A stretch of DNA of 64,000 bases from Candidatus Nitrotoga arctica (GTDB lineage: Bacteria > Pseudomonadota > Gammaproteobacteria > Burkholderiales > Gallionellaceae): contig NZ_OU912926.1 of NCBI RefSeq assembly GCF_918378365.1, positions 806,001 through 870,000 of the forward strand, given 5' to 3'. Positions 46,964-58,498 of the stretch are shown here, piece by piece. A program made the position numbers and the translations under genes. Positions within the stretch are counted from its first letter, which is position 1; each line of letters begins with the position of its first letter. The notes below the pieces were generated by a model. The model saw only the letters and a list, made by a program, of their open reading frames with translations. It did not search any database and was not told where the DNA came from.

Positions 46964-47829
46964 TTTCTTTCCGCAGTTGGATTAGTACACTCTGATCCCG
47001 CAATAAATTGCTGAGCTTAAGCCGCATCATTTACACGAGCATGTTCAAAGTTTGCAGAGCTGCCGTTCAGAGATCACTTGATCGGACATTTCTAAGATTA
47101 TCGATCTTGAAATAATGCCGAAATAGGCCTTGCCGTTTATTAGCGTCAACAAATCAGCAAAAGAATATTTACACATCAATCAATATGAATCTTTTCGTCA
47201 CAATGGGAGGTTTCCTTAATAAATAGATTCTCAGTGTGTAAAACGTCAGGATCTATCCCACCAGGCAATCAAGTTGAACTCGAAATTTTGGATTATTGAG
47301 AATAGCAACTTAATATGTCAGTAGCTTTTTAAAGTGAAACTTGTCGTTTAATAAAATGCACCATCAACGGATCGCAGTTAAAAAGGTGATAATTGGATAG
47401 AAATAGCTTCCGAGAATGCATGGGATGGAAGCAAGATGTTCACGTCTACTGTTCAATATCACTGTCAATCAACTCTACCGACGGTATAACTTATACCGGC
47501 TATTCGAGCAGCCATCCTTCCTACGCATATATGCTTCTTGCTCATCACATTACTGAGAGGTAGCGCATAGGTAATCGGGTCTGCAGCCAGATCGCTGTCA
47601 TCGAGGTCAAAATTTTGATGGTTAGAGACAATGCTAGCGATAGCTGTTGAGCTTTTAGTGGGTATTCAAGATTCGCAATCGTATTGTTATGTTTACTGTC
47701 CTGAAACTTAAGCTAGCAATATAGTTGATGTTAAAAGGCGAGTTCCTCGGGCAATCATTAGCCAGCTGGCCCAGCATTAGTACCTTTAGAGTCGGGTGAG
47801 TTATGGTCACCACATTTAAGCTTTTTAGT
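46964..47829. other. Intergenic stretch
   Basis: About 870 bp with no supported gene on either strand and no RNA gene recognised. It is AT-rich and may hold the promoter of the membrane-protein gene at its left end. Confidence 0.45.
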
Positions 47830-48031
47830 GCGGGAGGTTCAACAATGGACGGAACAGAACACTCTTTGATACTACTCAGATTGAATTTGCGGCGGCACGT
47901 GTGCGGTAGGTTTGTGGTGCGGTGGCTCCCCCATACCCCCTAGGTACTCCCGCACTAACCTCCCGCAGGTCGGATTGTGTGCGGGAGGTTGCGGTAGGTT
48001 CTAAAAACAATAACCTCCCGCAACCTCCCGC
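47830..48031. repeat. Iteron-like GCGGGAGGTT cluster with a large hairpin
   Basis: The decamer GCGGGAGGTT occurs exactly at 47830, 47981 (+ strand) and at 47957, 48012 and 48022 (as the complement), with GCGGTAGGTT variants at 47903 and 47991. Positions 47981-48000 and 48012-48031 form an inverted repeat matching at 19 of 20 bases around an 11-nt AT-rich loop. The cluster ends 48 bp from the stop of the RepA-like gene, so a replication origin or RepA/AlpA binding region is likely. Confidence 0.7.
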
Positions 48032-48078
48032 GAACTACCTATGGTTAAGCCAAAATATCAGCTTCTATTGCATCTTCT

Positions 48079-49434
48079 TCATGAATCCTCCACTCGCACG
48101 CCCTTTGATGCGACATGCTCTGGCACATCCATGCCAATAAAGCGCAATCCATCATGAGCAAGGGCCCATCGTTCTGCTTCATGGCGGTCCTTTTTTATAT
48201 AGGTTTCGCGAACAATAAACCCCTGGCGCTCGCACTCTCGTATTACGGCCAGACAATTGGCCTTGTTTAGCCCCTGTGGGTAACTGGGCTCCGCTTTAAG
48301 TAGGGCGTGCGCATTTGTGCCTGGACTATTTGCTGACACGCTTATGTTTTCTCCTCGCACATAAAATTCATGTATGAGCTTCATTAATGGTAAGCGGTAG
48401 CCTTCGCGTAGCAGAGCATTGACTGAAGCCATGCCGTTTGCATGTCCTGCATCTAAAGAAATGATGCTCGAACCATCAACACGAAATGCAAGGTTCATGT
48501 CTGGTTGCTTTTTGCCCACATTATTTTTCTGATGCGCTAATGATAGACTGCCTGCTTCATCAGTAGCGTTCAGAAAAAGACGGCTTCGTGGGGCATTATG
48601 CCATGCGGCAGAATCAGCATACCCTTCACTGTCGGTCTGTTTTTTACCGGCTCTAGAGGTGACTTTGTTCACGTGCGATAACATCAATACTGCCCCACCT
48701 ATTTTCCGAACTAAATGAACAAGTACGCGAACAAATTGCGTTACATGTTGCCGGTCTATTGGGTTTGCTCCAAAGGCATCGCTTGCATTATCTATAATCA
48801 AAAACGCTACGCGCTCGGCTTCAATCATCGCTTTCAGTTTGAGATAATGCTCCGTTACTTGACCACGCCTAACACCTAATATGTTCACCTCATGGAACAA
48901 ACAAGGCGCATCAGTTGCATCTAGCACAATCAGATTGTGTTCCACCTTGGCAGGATCTAAACCATCAACTCGGCATAGCGATCCAAAGCGTCGGCGAATA
49001 GTATTCGTCGCATCCTCGGCACTAAAAAAGAGCGTTTTACTTTGCTCGGTTGGCAGACCTAAAAAATCAGCACCTGTTGAAACGTGAGCAGCAAGCTGCA
49101 AAGCAAACAAGCTTTTCCCCGTACCACCATGCGCTGCAAGTAGAGTCAGAGCCTCAGATGGAACACGCTCACCCCATATATATCGTTGTGGTGGAGGTGG
49201 ATTAGTCCACACGTCAGCAAGACTAATGCGCTTAAAATGAGACTCTTTATCAGGAGTTGGCTGTGCCTGGTTCAACAAAATCTCTAGTACACCGGTCCCA
49301 AACTCCTGATAAAAGTCGTTGGCGTCATAGTTTCCAGGTCTGTCAACGGATTTTTGAGCTGTTATTTTATGAGAGCGGACAGAAGTATCCTCATGACCAT
49401 GAATAATTTCAGCGGGTAGATTGGTCTCGTTCAT
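48079..49434 (-). CDS. RepA-like replicative ATPase/helicase
   Basis: ATG 49434 is chosen because GGAG lies nine bases upstream; the product is 451 residues. Walker A is LLAAHGGTGKSLFALQLA, Walker B is VAFLIIDNASDAFGANPIDR, and VLMLSHVNKV follows, as in hexameric RepA helicases of RSF1010 type and the AAA_25 proteins of integrative elements. TLFFSAEDATNTIRRRFGSL is also characteristic. It opens replication origins in relatives. The C-terminus is a winged-helix-like tail. Its neighbours are an AlpA-like regulator upstream and the iteron-like cluster downstream, forming a small replication module. No integrase or relaxase is present. Confidence 0.85.
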   Translation of the reverse strand: MNETNLPAEIIHGHEDTSVRSHKITAQKSVDRPGNYDANDFYQEFGTGVLEILLNQAQPTPDKESHFKRISLADVWTNPPPPQRYIWGERVPSEALTLLAAHGGTGKSLFALQLAAHVSTGADFLGLPTEQSKTLFFSAEDATNTIRRRFGSLCRVDGLDPAKVEHNLIVLDATDAPCLFHEVNILGVRRGQVTEHYLKLKAMIEAERVAFLIIDNASDAFGANPIDRQHVTQFVRVLVHLVRKIGGAVLMLSHVNKVTSRAGKKQTDSEGYADSAAWHNAPRSRLFLNATDEAGSLSLAHQKNNVGKKQPDMNLAFRVDGSSIISLDAGHANGMASVNALLREGYRLPLMKLIHEFYVRGENISVSANSPGTNAHALLKAEPSYPQGLNKANCLAVIRECERQGFIVRETYIKKDRHEAERWALAHDGLRFIGMDVPEHVASKGVRVEDS

Positions 49435-49621
49435 AATGAGCATCTCCAGCCAAAGCACCCGTTACACACAACAGAAAAAAATCCTAAACCAGCTAAGTTC
49501 ATCGCTGGAACAGTGTGCAATTTCGGCAGCACGGTGATCGAATTGTCATACAAGGGACGTGCGAATTGATAAGTCGCCATTTGTCTGGCAGCTTTTATTA
49601 TGCTGTTCATAGCCTTCCCCC

Positions 49622-50413
49622 TTATGCTTTGGAAGAATTTATGCGGCTATCCAGCCACACATCGATGTCAGATTCAAGCCATCCAACGGCTCTCGTTCCA
49701 ATCGGAATGGATGCTGGAAATGAACCCTCACTCATTAATTTGTAGATTGTGCTCCGGGATAATCCTATGTCGCATGTAAGCTTTGACATACGGAGAATGC
49801 GCTGGGAAGTCTTGCGTTGAATTAAAGCAGAGTTTGGAACTGGAGGTGAGTTAGGTTGGCGAGTTTTCTTTCGCCTGTCACTGTCGGGGTCGCCATCGCC
49901 GTCCCCATCGTCATCATCGCTGCTTGCTGCCTCTGGCGCACAATCTGGGCCTGATATTTCACAGGCAACATCATCGGATGACGCCGATACAGTAGGACCT
50001 GCTTTCTCATTGGCATGAGGGCTTTTAGCATGAGGAGAGGCTATAAGACTTGCTATTCTGCGCCTGTCAGATGCATCAACCTTGACTTTCGGCGTATTAA
50101 GCTTGTCCAGTGCATTAGCCGCAGCTTTCGACATACTCATTTTGTCGAGTGCATTAGCGGCCACTTTCGACATATCTAGCTTGTCGAGTGCGTTAGCCGC
50201 GACTTTCGAAATATCCAATTTGTCTAATGCATTAGTCATAACTTTTGATATATCCGGCATGCTGAGTGCATTAGCCAGAACTTTCGACATATTCAGCTGC
50301 CGATCTAATTTGGCAGCTTCACTTTTCAGTAAAGTTGCGATTTCGGATTTACCTACTGTACTTTGCGGCGTGCATGTCACTTGCCCGCCACGGTTTAATG
50401 AAAGGCTAATCAT
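49622..50413 (-). CDS. AlpA-like regulator with tandem 13-residue repeats
   Basis: The 263-residue protein ends in a helix-turn-helix AlpA/excisionase-type domain (RILRMSKLTCDIGLSRSTIY, LMSEGSFPASIPIGTRAVGW, LESDIDVWLDSRI). Ahead of it are an acidic linker (SSDDDDGDGDGDPDSDRR) and five 13-residue repeats of the form (M/I)SKVxANALDKLD at residues 42-106. Ordinary AlpA proteins are about 70-100 residues, so the N-terminal extension is unusual. AlpA regulates integrase expression in P4-like elements. It is transcribed ahead of the RepA-like gene. Confidence 0.82.
   Translation of the reverse strand: MISLSLNRGGQVTCTPQSTVGKSEIATLLKSEAAKLDRQLNMSKVLANALSMPDISKVMTNALDKLDISKVAANALDKLDMSKVAANALDKMSMSKAAANALDKLNTPKVKVDASDRRRIASLIASPHAKSPHANEKAGPTVSASSDDVACEISGPDCAPEAASSDDDDGDGDGDPDSDRRKKTRQPNSPPVPNSALIQRKTSQRILRMSKLTCDIGLSRSTIYKLMSEGSFPASIPIGTRAVGWLESDIDVWLDSRINSSKA
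50096..50290 (-). repeat. Five 39-bp tandem repeats inside the AlpA-like gene
   Basis: Successive units encode MSKVLANALSMPD, ISKVMTNALDKLD, ISKVAANALDKLD, MSKVAANALDKMS and MSKAAANALDKLN. The DNA copies have diverged at synonymous and non-synonymous sites, so the array is old rather than a recent slippage product. A degenerate sixth unit follows. Confidence 0.85.
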
Positions 50414-50510
50414 GATTTTTTACCCTTATCTGACGTAATGTCTTAGTTTAAGAATTTAGCCCGTTACGTACGGCAATGCCATAGTTCCAGACTGAATGAT
50501 TGTATCGCTA

Positions 50511-51623
50511 TTGATCCGGCACGAATTATTCATGAAGCCGCGTAGGCGACTTTTGGGTCGCGGAAATAACGGCGCACGCGTTCGGGGTTTTGCTCAAGCA
50601 TGGTCATGTGATCAGTCGCAGCAGCTCTGAGTTTTGCCTTGGTGCGCACTGGCACCTTTGAAGTGATGACGTGCTTGAGATCTGCATTCAGTCTTTCTTC
50701 GGGGTTGAGTTCAGGGCTGTAGCTGGGCAAGTAGAACAACTCGATTTTCTGTGCGTTCTCGGCAGCCCAAGCCTTTACAGGTTTGCTGTGATGAACTCTC
50801 AAGTTGTCCAGTATCAGAAACACCTTGCGGTCTGTATCCTTGATGAGCGCCTCCAGAAATTCAATGAGCTTGTCGGAGTTAAATGCCTCATCAATAATCA
50901 TCCAGCGCGTTTTACCCTGATTGGTTACCGTCGCAATCATCGATAGCTTGTGGCGCGTGCCGCCTACTGCGAACGTCACAGGTGTCTTGCCCACCGGCGC
51001 ATAGCTCCTGCCTCTGACATCCGTGTTGACTAGCGCCGTCTCGTCGCCCCAGTGAATTTCCGCACCTTCTGTTTTTGCTCTGGCTTCAATGGCCGGATAT
51101 TGTTCATCAAGCCAAGCCTGGACGGCTTCAGGCCGCTGCTCGTATGCTTTTTTAATGGGTTTTTGTGGTGTAAAACCCCAACGTGCCAAGTAGTTGCCTA
51201 CTGCCCGAATAGACAGCTTGATACCGTGCGCCAGCTCAATGTGCTGGCGCACAGCGGGCCTGCTCCATAGCGCAAAATCCATCTTAAGTTGTTCGGGGCG
51301 TCTGTCGCAGATGGTTTGTTGAATCGCCAGCTCTTGGCTAACCGTCAAGCGACGTCCACTGCCAGGTTTTTTACCCCGAACGCCGGGCTTGAGTGCCCCC
51401 GAACCTTCAGCCTTATACAACCGCAGCGCCGTATTGACTGCCGTCCAGCTCAGTCCCGTTTGCACCACGATCTCCATCACCGCCACACCTTTGCGGTGCA
51501 TACGAATGACTTGCTTGCGTCGTTCATGCAGTACTTCTCGCGACTGCTTGCGGGCATCTTCTTTTTCCATACTCCATAGACATCGAAAACCAATAAAAAT
51601 TCATTTATAAATCGTGCCGGGTC
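50511..51623 (-). mobile_element. IS630-family insertion sequence, copy 2 (1113 bp)
   Basis: Same ends, length and orientation as the copy at 25859-26971, with TA at both flanks (50509-50510 and 51624-51625). About six to ten substitutions distinguish the copies. Its right end abuts the left inverted repeat of the next element (51628). Confidence 0.92.
50530..51570 (-). CDS. IS630-family transposase, copy 2
   Basis: The 346-residue transposase is nearly identical to copy 1, with the same DDE motifs (WGDETALVN, LILDNLRVHHSK, SPELNPEERLNADLK). Differences seen are V for I in the RRLTVSQ motif, G for S in ELAHGIKLS and T for I in TDHMTMLEQ. Both are intact. Confidence 0.95.
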   Translation of the reverse strand: MEKEDARKQSREVLHERRKQVIRMHRKGVAVMEIVVQTGLSWTAVNTALRLYKAEGSGALKPGVRGKKPGSGRRLTVSQELAIQQTICDRRPEQLKMDFALWSRPAVRQHIELAHGIKLSIRAVGNYLARWGFTPQKPIKKAYEQRPEAVQAWLDEQYPAIEARAKTEGAEIHWGDETALVNTDVRGRSYAPVGKTPVTFAVGGTRHKLSMIATVTNQGKTRWMIIDEAFNSDKLIEFLEALIKDTDRKVFLILDNLRVHHSKPVKAWAAENAQKIELFYLPSYSPELNPEERLNADLKHVITSKVPVRTKAKLRAAATDHMTMLEQNPERVRRYFRDPKVAYAAS

Positions 51624-51627
51624 TATA

Positions 51628-53270
51628 GTTCTCATCCATAAACACCCGAATTTTCAGGACCGCCCGCTGAGTATTTTGGTCAATCGCTGTAAATCGAGCA
51701 CTTTCTTTCGTTATAGACAGACGAATATGCCACCTTGGTTCGTCCATCCTGTTTTTCACCGGATTTGGCGCGAGCTTCCCCGCGCCATGACTGGCATTTT
51801 CAAACGCCCCCCCACTTTGACGCGCTATAAACCTTGTCGCGACAGTCTGGCGAATAGTTTGAAATTATACGCCAGCACCGCCGACATCACGTAAGACCGG
51901 AGGTGCTCAAGCCCTCTCTATGTGCAGCGATTCAAACCAAACACCCGTTTCAGCATTGAGGTGTTGCCTTCGATCCCGACACGGAAGCGTTTGAGTTTCT
52001 TGTATATCCACTCGCTGTCTGTCATCTCTTCTACGTTCATGCCGCGCTTCTTGGGCAGCCCCACTGCCTTGATACCCAGTGTTTTGGCCTCACTGATGTT
52101 TTCTTTGCTTGCATAACCCGCATCCGCCGCCACTTGGCGTGGTAACTTGCCGAAGCACGCTTGGATGCGCTTGATCATCGGAAGCAATCGACTGCTAGCC
52201 GCCGGGTTGCCTTCCTCAATCACCACATCCAATACCATGCCGTGTTTGCCTGTGGTGAGATTGAGCTTGGTAGCGCGCCGGTCTTTGACGATGATGTTGG
52301 TGTGTGGCTCAAATACACTGACCACCTTGTCAGCAGCGGGTACGCGCTCTCCCTTGATAACACACCGCAGGGTTTGGTCGATGATGCGCAAAGTGAGTTC
52401 TGCATAGTGTTCAGCTCGTTTCATCCAATCCGTGTTTTGTTGTTGTGTCACCATCACACTATTCACTGCTCGCAAGGTATGCCGCACGTTACTGATGAGT
52501 TTGAGGTAATGCTCGCGCCGTTTCTCTTCCCCTTTGCAGTTGCAGATCGCCATAATCTGTTTCTTTACTACCCGACGATGACAGGTGTACCGCAGTTGCG
52601 GGCCGTGTTCGCAGGCTTCAATCATCAAGCGTTCCAGTATCTGTTCAGCATCGCCCAGTAGTGAGCTGTCCCATGGCTTGTGGATCAGTGTTTCTGTTAT
52701 GGTGCTGTCGATTCGCGCTTGCTTGAGTGTCTCAATGCGACTGGCCAGTGCGTCTTTGACCAGTGCTTGGCTAATGCACTCCCAGGTCTCCCCACGGATC
52801 AGTGCAATCACGCTCTGCAGCGCAGAATCCGTCGGACAAAGGCCTCTTGGCAGGCGAGCAAAAGCATCGGCGGTTGCCGAATCAGTCAAGTGAAACGCCA
52901 GTTCCTCGTATGTCCATTGCCGGTGTTGCTGGAGCAGCCCGCAACGCAATATCGCTTCGATGCTCATGCGCCCAGTATCCTTGATCCCTTTCCGCTGAAT
53001 GTCTTTCTCGACCCAGTCTAATGCTTCAACATGACGATCCAGCCACTCGGAAATGGCCTTTAATTCCTGTCCGATTTCGTGTTCCGCAAATGTCTCGTAT
53101 ATACTTATTTGGTGTGTGCGTTTTGCGCGCATTTTGGATTCCCCAATGGTTGGGTGTTTGTTTGCAATCAATAGCTTGACTTCAATCATACACATTTCCG
53201 TTGGGCTTTTCCATCAATATAATCGGTTTTTATTAAGCTAAATCAAATTGTTATGTTTATGGATGAGAAC
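51628..53270 (-). mobile_element. Insertion sequence of ISNCY type with 17-bp inverted repeats
   Basis: GTTCTCATCCATAAACA (51628-51644) is the perfect inverse of TGTTTATGGATGAGAAC (53254-53270). The enclosed transposase gene is disrupted by an amber codon. The family name is from protein motifs. Confidence 0.8.
51825..53132 (-). pseudogene. ISNCY-type transposase gene with a premature amber codon
   Basis: ATG 53132 begins MRAKRTHQISIYETFAEHE. Transposase motifs are EAILRCGLLQQHRQWTYEEL, RIDSTITETLIHKPWDSSLL, ADKVVSVFEPHTNIIVKDRR and VAADAGYASKENISEAK. The frame stops at TAG 51918-51920 within the motif GLNRCT(W), where related transposases have Trp; TGG-to-TAG is the likely change. The same frame continues RGLEHLRSYVMSAVLAYN to TAG at 51825. 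The protein would lose about 31 C-terminal residues, probably inactivating it. Confidence 0.8.
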
Positions 53271-53304
53271 GAACTAGCATCCACGCCGTGGAACGAATCT
53301 GTAT

Positions 53305-54359
53305 TCATAGTGCCAGCACAATGCGTTTTTGTTGCCACAAGTTGTTGACACCCCACCAGCGTTTCAGGTTGTGAAACAAGGGTTCGATTCCCCAGCAGCG
53401 TACGTACAGTCGAAGGATTTCCTCGGCACTTAATTCGGTTTCTGTCGCCAACAACAAGCGTGCTTTTGACCTGCTCTGTTTGTCTGCATTGAAGAACGAG
53501 CACCACACGGCTCGTACCAGCGTGTCTTTGAGAAAGCGCATCATTGCAACCCACGCTGCGCAGACTAATCAATTGCTCCTTGCCATACAGCGTGAGCTTG
53601 AGTTCGGTCACCGGCAAAGCCAGGATCGCATCGGCTGCCATTTTTACCCATATTTGGCGGGTCGTCCACGCCCAGGTTTGACCAGCACTATCGGTGGCAT
53701 GAATAACGCAGTGTCGCGCCGCGCCTGACCAATTACCCGCATCTTTCGTGACAGCAGCGGCAACACAAGTCGCGCCCGCATGAACCATGCATCGAACAGC
53801 ACTCGGTCGGGTTTTGTTGTCACCGGTGTCAGGCCATGCACCAGCGCCAGCGCGATGGTCAGTTTGTTGCGATTGCCTGAGGCTGGCACTAAACGGGACA
53901 CAATCGGTAGCACATACGTCCTGCCACCAACTAACTGCCCAGCACACTCACTCCCTAGGAGATCCAGCATTGAGCTTGCAAATACTGCGGTCGATTAGTT
54001 TTTCTGGCGTGATCGTGCCGAATGATGTTGCCCGGTGCCGTCTCGGAATGGCGCGGTATCTGTGTGTCGTCGATCACCAGATTGAGTGTTTTCAGAGGCA
54101 GTACTTCGTTGATCAGTTCGAACGGTGCTTGCGCTAAGCGCAGCGTGCGAACGCTGCCGCGCTCCAGGAGTTTGTAATAAGTCGTTCAGTGTTTGCGTCG
54201 GGTGATCGCTGCGATGGCGCGTCACCCACTCCGCGGGGGAAATCAGGCAGGCGTAGAGTATTTCGCCAAAGGTTGCGCGGAAGGGCGGCGAAACGACGGT
54301 GAGCAGATGCGTAATCCATCTTGACAGGCATAGACTGACAGTTTGAACGTAGGACATGG
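53305..54359 (-). pseudogene. Decayed DDE transposase gene
   Basis: At least three frames must be joined: MSYVQTVSLCLSRWITHLLT and FGEILYACLISPAEWVTRH; then LNLVIDDTQIPRHSETAPGN, RLVPASGNRNKLTIALALVH, LFDAWFMRARLVLPLLSRKM; then KMAADAILALPVTELKLTLYG and finally SAEEILRLYVRCWGIEPLFH, NLKRWWGVNNLW. The DD(T)...DAWFM...WGIEPLF order is of the IS701/IS4-like DDE type. Multiple frameshifts show it is dead. Confidence 0.75.
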
Positions 54360-54370
54360 GACACCGAATA

Positions 54371-54433
54371 AGAGTCAAAAAGACTCTTTGTGGTCGCCGC
54401 CCTGCACGCTCTAAAAATCTTCGCGTGCAGGGC
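54371..54433. repeat. Two hairpins beside the decayed transposase
   Basis: AGAGTC-AAAAA-GACTCT (54371-54387) is followed by a stronger stem GCCCTGCACGC (54399-54409) with GCGTGCAGGGC (54423-54433) around a 13-nt loop. They may be element-end structures or transcription terminators for leftward reading. Confidence 0.5.
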
Positions 54434-54688
54434 GCACGACGACACAAACCATCCCTTCTGTCAACTGATTTTTACGCATTTGTGTCAATATCTTTACGTG
54501 CCCAATTGCAGCCCTATTAGGGCTGAATGTCTAAACTTGAGCATGTTGTTGTGAATGCTTATTTGTCATCGTTTCGCTCCATCTTTAATTCCCGTTCCGC
54601 GCGGAGCCAATCTTGAACGGTTTGGTTGTGCCGACGATTTTGTCTCTCTTACTGTTCATATACCCGCTTCGCGATCTGTGGCGTCGGG

Positions 54689-56217
54689 TCATCTCCTAAT
54701 ATCAAGGAGAGCTGGGCGGGGCTCACCACTCATCAGGCGCCCATACATAATCGTTACGCTTCGCAGCCTTTGCGCGAGCTCTTGGGTCAGTGCGCCATCT
54801 TTCAGACGCCATCGCCAGTTTCCTTTCGCAATTCCGGGAAAATTCATTCGCGCCACCGACCCCAGTTCCAGGAGGCCTTGCGCTGGAACGATGGCTGTGT
54901 CGGTCTGCGATGCCATCGCCTCACGGATCAAGGCCCAGATCACCTCCCGGCTGTTTGCTCCCAGCTGTTTTTGCAGGGTTTTGCGTTGCGTGCTTGGCAA
55001 CTTCCGATACCAGCCTGCCGCTGTGTCGTTATCATGGGTTCCGGTATAGACCACTGATTTCACCGGATGCTGTTCTGGTGGACCTGAATTGCTTTCGAGA
55101 TTTGAACCGAACTCGAATTGGAGCACCCTTGTGCCCGGGATCTGAAGTTGATTGAGTAAAGCCACTACTTCGGGTGCTTTGGCACCGAGATCATCCGCGA
55201 TCAGAGGCAATAACCCAAGGGCTTTGCGGGCGGCTTCGAAAAAAGAAGCGCCTCTGCCAGGGTAGTATTGCCCGTTCACAGCCGTCTTGGCTTGTGCAGA
55301 CACTTCATAGGTGCGGACAAAGCCGATGAAATGATCCAGCCAATTGACATCGAACCGTCCAAAAGCCGTCCGCAGGCGTTCGATCCACCAGCTGTAGCTC
55401 TGCTCTCGAAGCGCCTCCCAGCGATACACGGGGACACCCCACACCTGTCCTGTTTTGGAGAAATAATCGGGAGGAACTCCCGCAACCACTGTGGGGTTTC
55501 CAACGGCATCCAGTTTGAAAAGCCCGGGATGAGACCAGACATCGGCGCTTTGGTGAGCCACGAACAGGGGAACATCGCCGATCAGCCCAATTTCTCTGGA
55601 ATTGCAGTAAGCCCTTAACTCATTCCACTGCACCGAGAATTGCCACTGGACAAACTTATGGTAACGTATGTCTTTGGCAAAGTATTTCTGCGCGTGAATG
55701 ATGGCGTTTGGCTTTCACATTCGCAGCTCCTTGTTCCATCGGGTCCAATCCGAAGTGCCCTCTTTTCCCTGGATTGCCGAGAACAACGAAAAATCTTCAA
55801 ACCATAAAGACTCCGCGCGTACAAATGCGTCGAGCTCAGATTGCCTGTCATCGTGCCTGTTTTTTTCGAAATTTTCGAACGCTTTTTTTAAGCATTGCAG
55901 CTTTAATCGTGCCGCCGCAAGATAGTTCACCTTTCCCTCGCTCCTGATGATAGGAGGCTCGATATCTTGGCGGCCAAGGAGCCCCTGCTCCACCAACCGA
56001 TCGGGACTCATCAAGAGCGGATTACCCGCAAAAGCAGACGGTGATTGGTAAGGAGAATTACCTCCCCCTGCCGGACCGACGGGAAGCATCTGCCACCAAC
56101 GCTGTCCGCTCTCGACCATGAAATTCACGAATGCAGTTGCCGCAGGCCCTAGGTCGCCGATGGGATATTCGTTGGCAAGGGATGTTGGATGGAGAAGTAT
56201 CCCGGAGGAGCGTTGAT

Positions 56218-56221
<4 letters not shown>
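54689..56221 (-). pseudogene. malQ: 4-alpha-glucanotransferase gene with an in-frame stop
   Basis: MalQ (amylomaltase) transfers alpha-1,4-glucan segments. ATG 56221 overlaps the glgX stop (ATGA). The N-terminal part has SSGILLHPTSLANEYPIGDL and WWQMLPVGPAGGGNSPYQSP; TGA at 55715-55717 then interrupts after WNKELRM. The same frame continues with the catalytic part: REIGLIGDVPLFVAHQSADV, DVNWLDHFIGFVRTYEV, LIADDLGAKAPEVVALL and YTGTHDNDTAAGWY. Only one substitution, such as CGA to TGA, separates it from an intact gene of about 510 codons, so recent loss, a sequence error or readthrough are all possible. The C-terminal end is followed by hairpins and insertion-sequence debris. Confidence 0.85.
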
Positions 56222-58392
<2,171 letters not shown>

Positions 58393-58498
58393 GATTGTAT
58401 TGAATCATCGCTGCCACAGAATTGGAGCGGCTTCTACGCCGGACATTTTGTCATGCCTTGCGCCTGTAGGATCGAACCGGCAGTCAGAGTCGTGCTGC

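Noticed and set aside
50096..50290. Regular 39-bp repeats considered as a CRISPR-like array
   Set aside because: Units are contiguous without spacers and encode in-frame 13-residue repeats of a protein.
53243..53947. 234-codon minus-strand frame in the decayed transposase
   Set aside because: It only partly follows the transposase frames; the real signal is the multi-frame DDE pseudogene.
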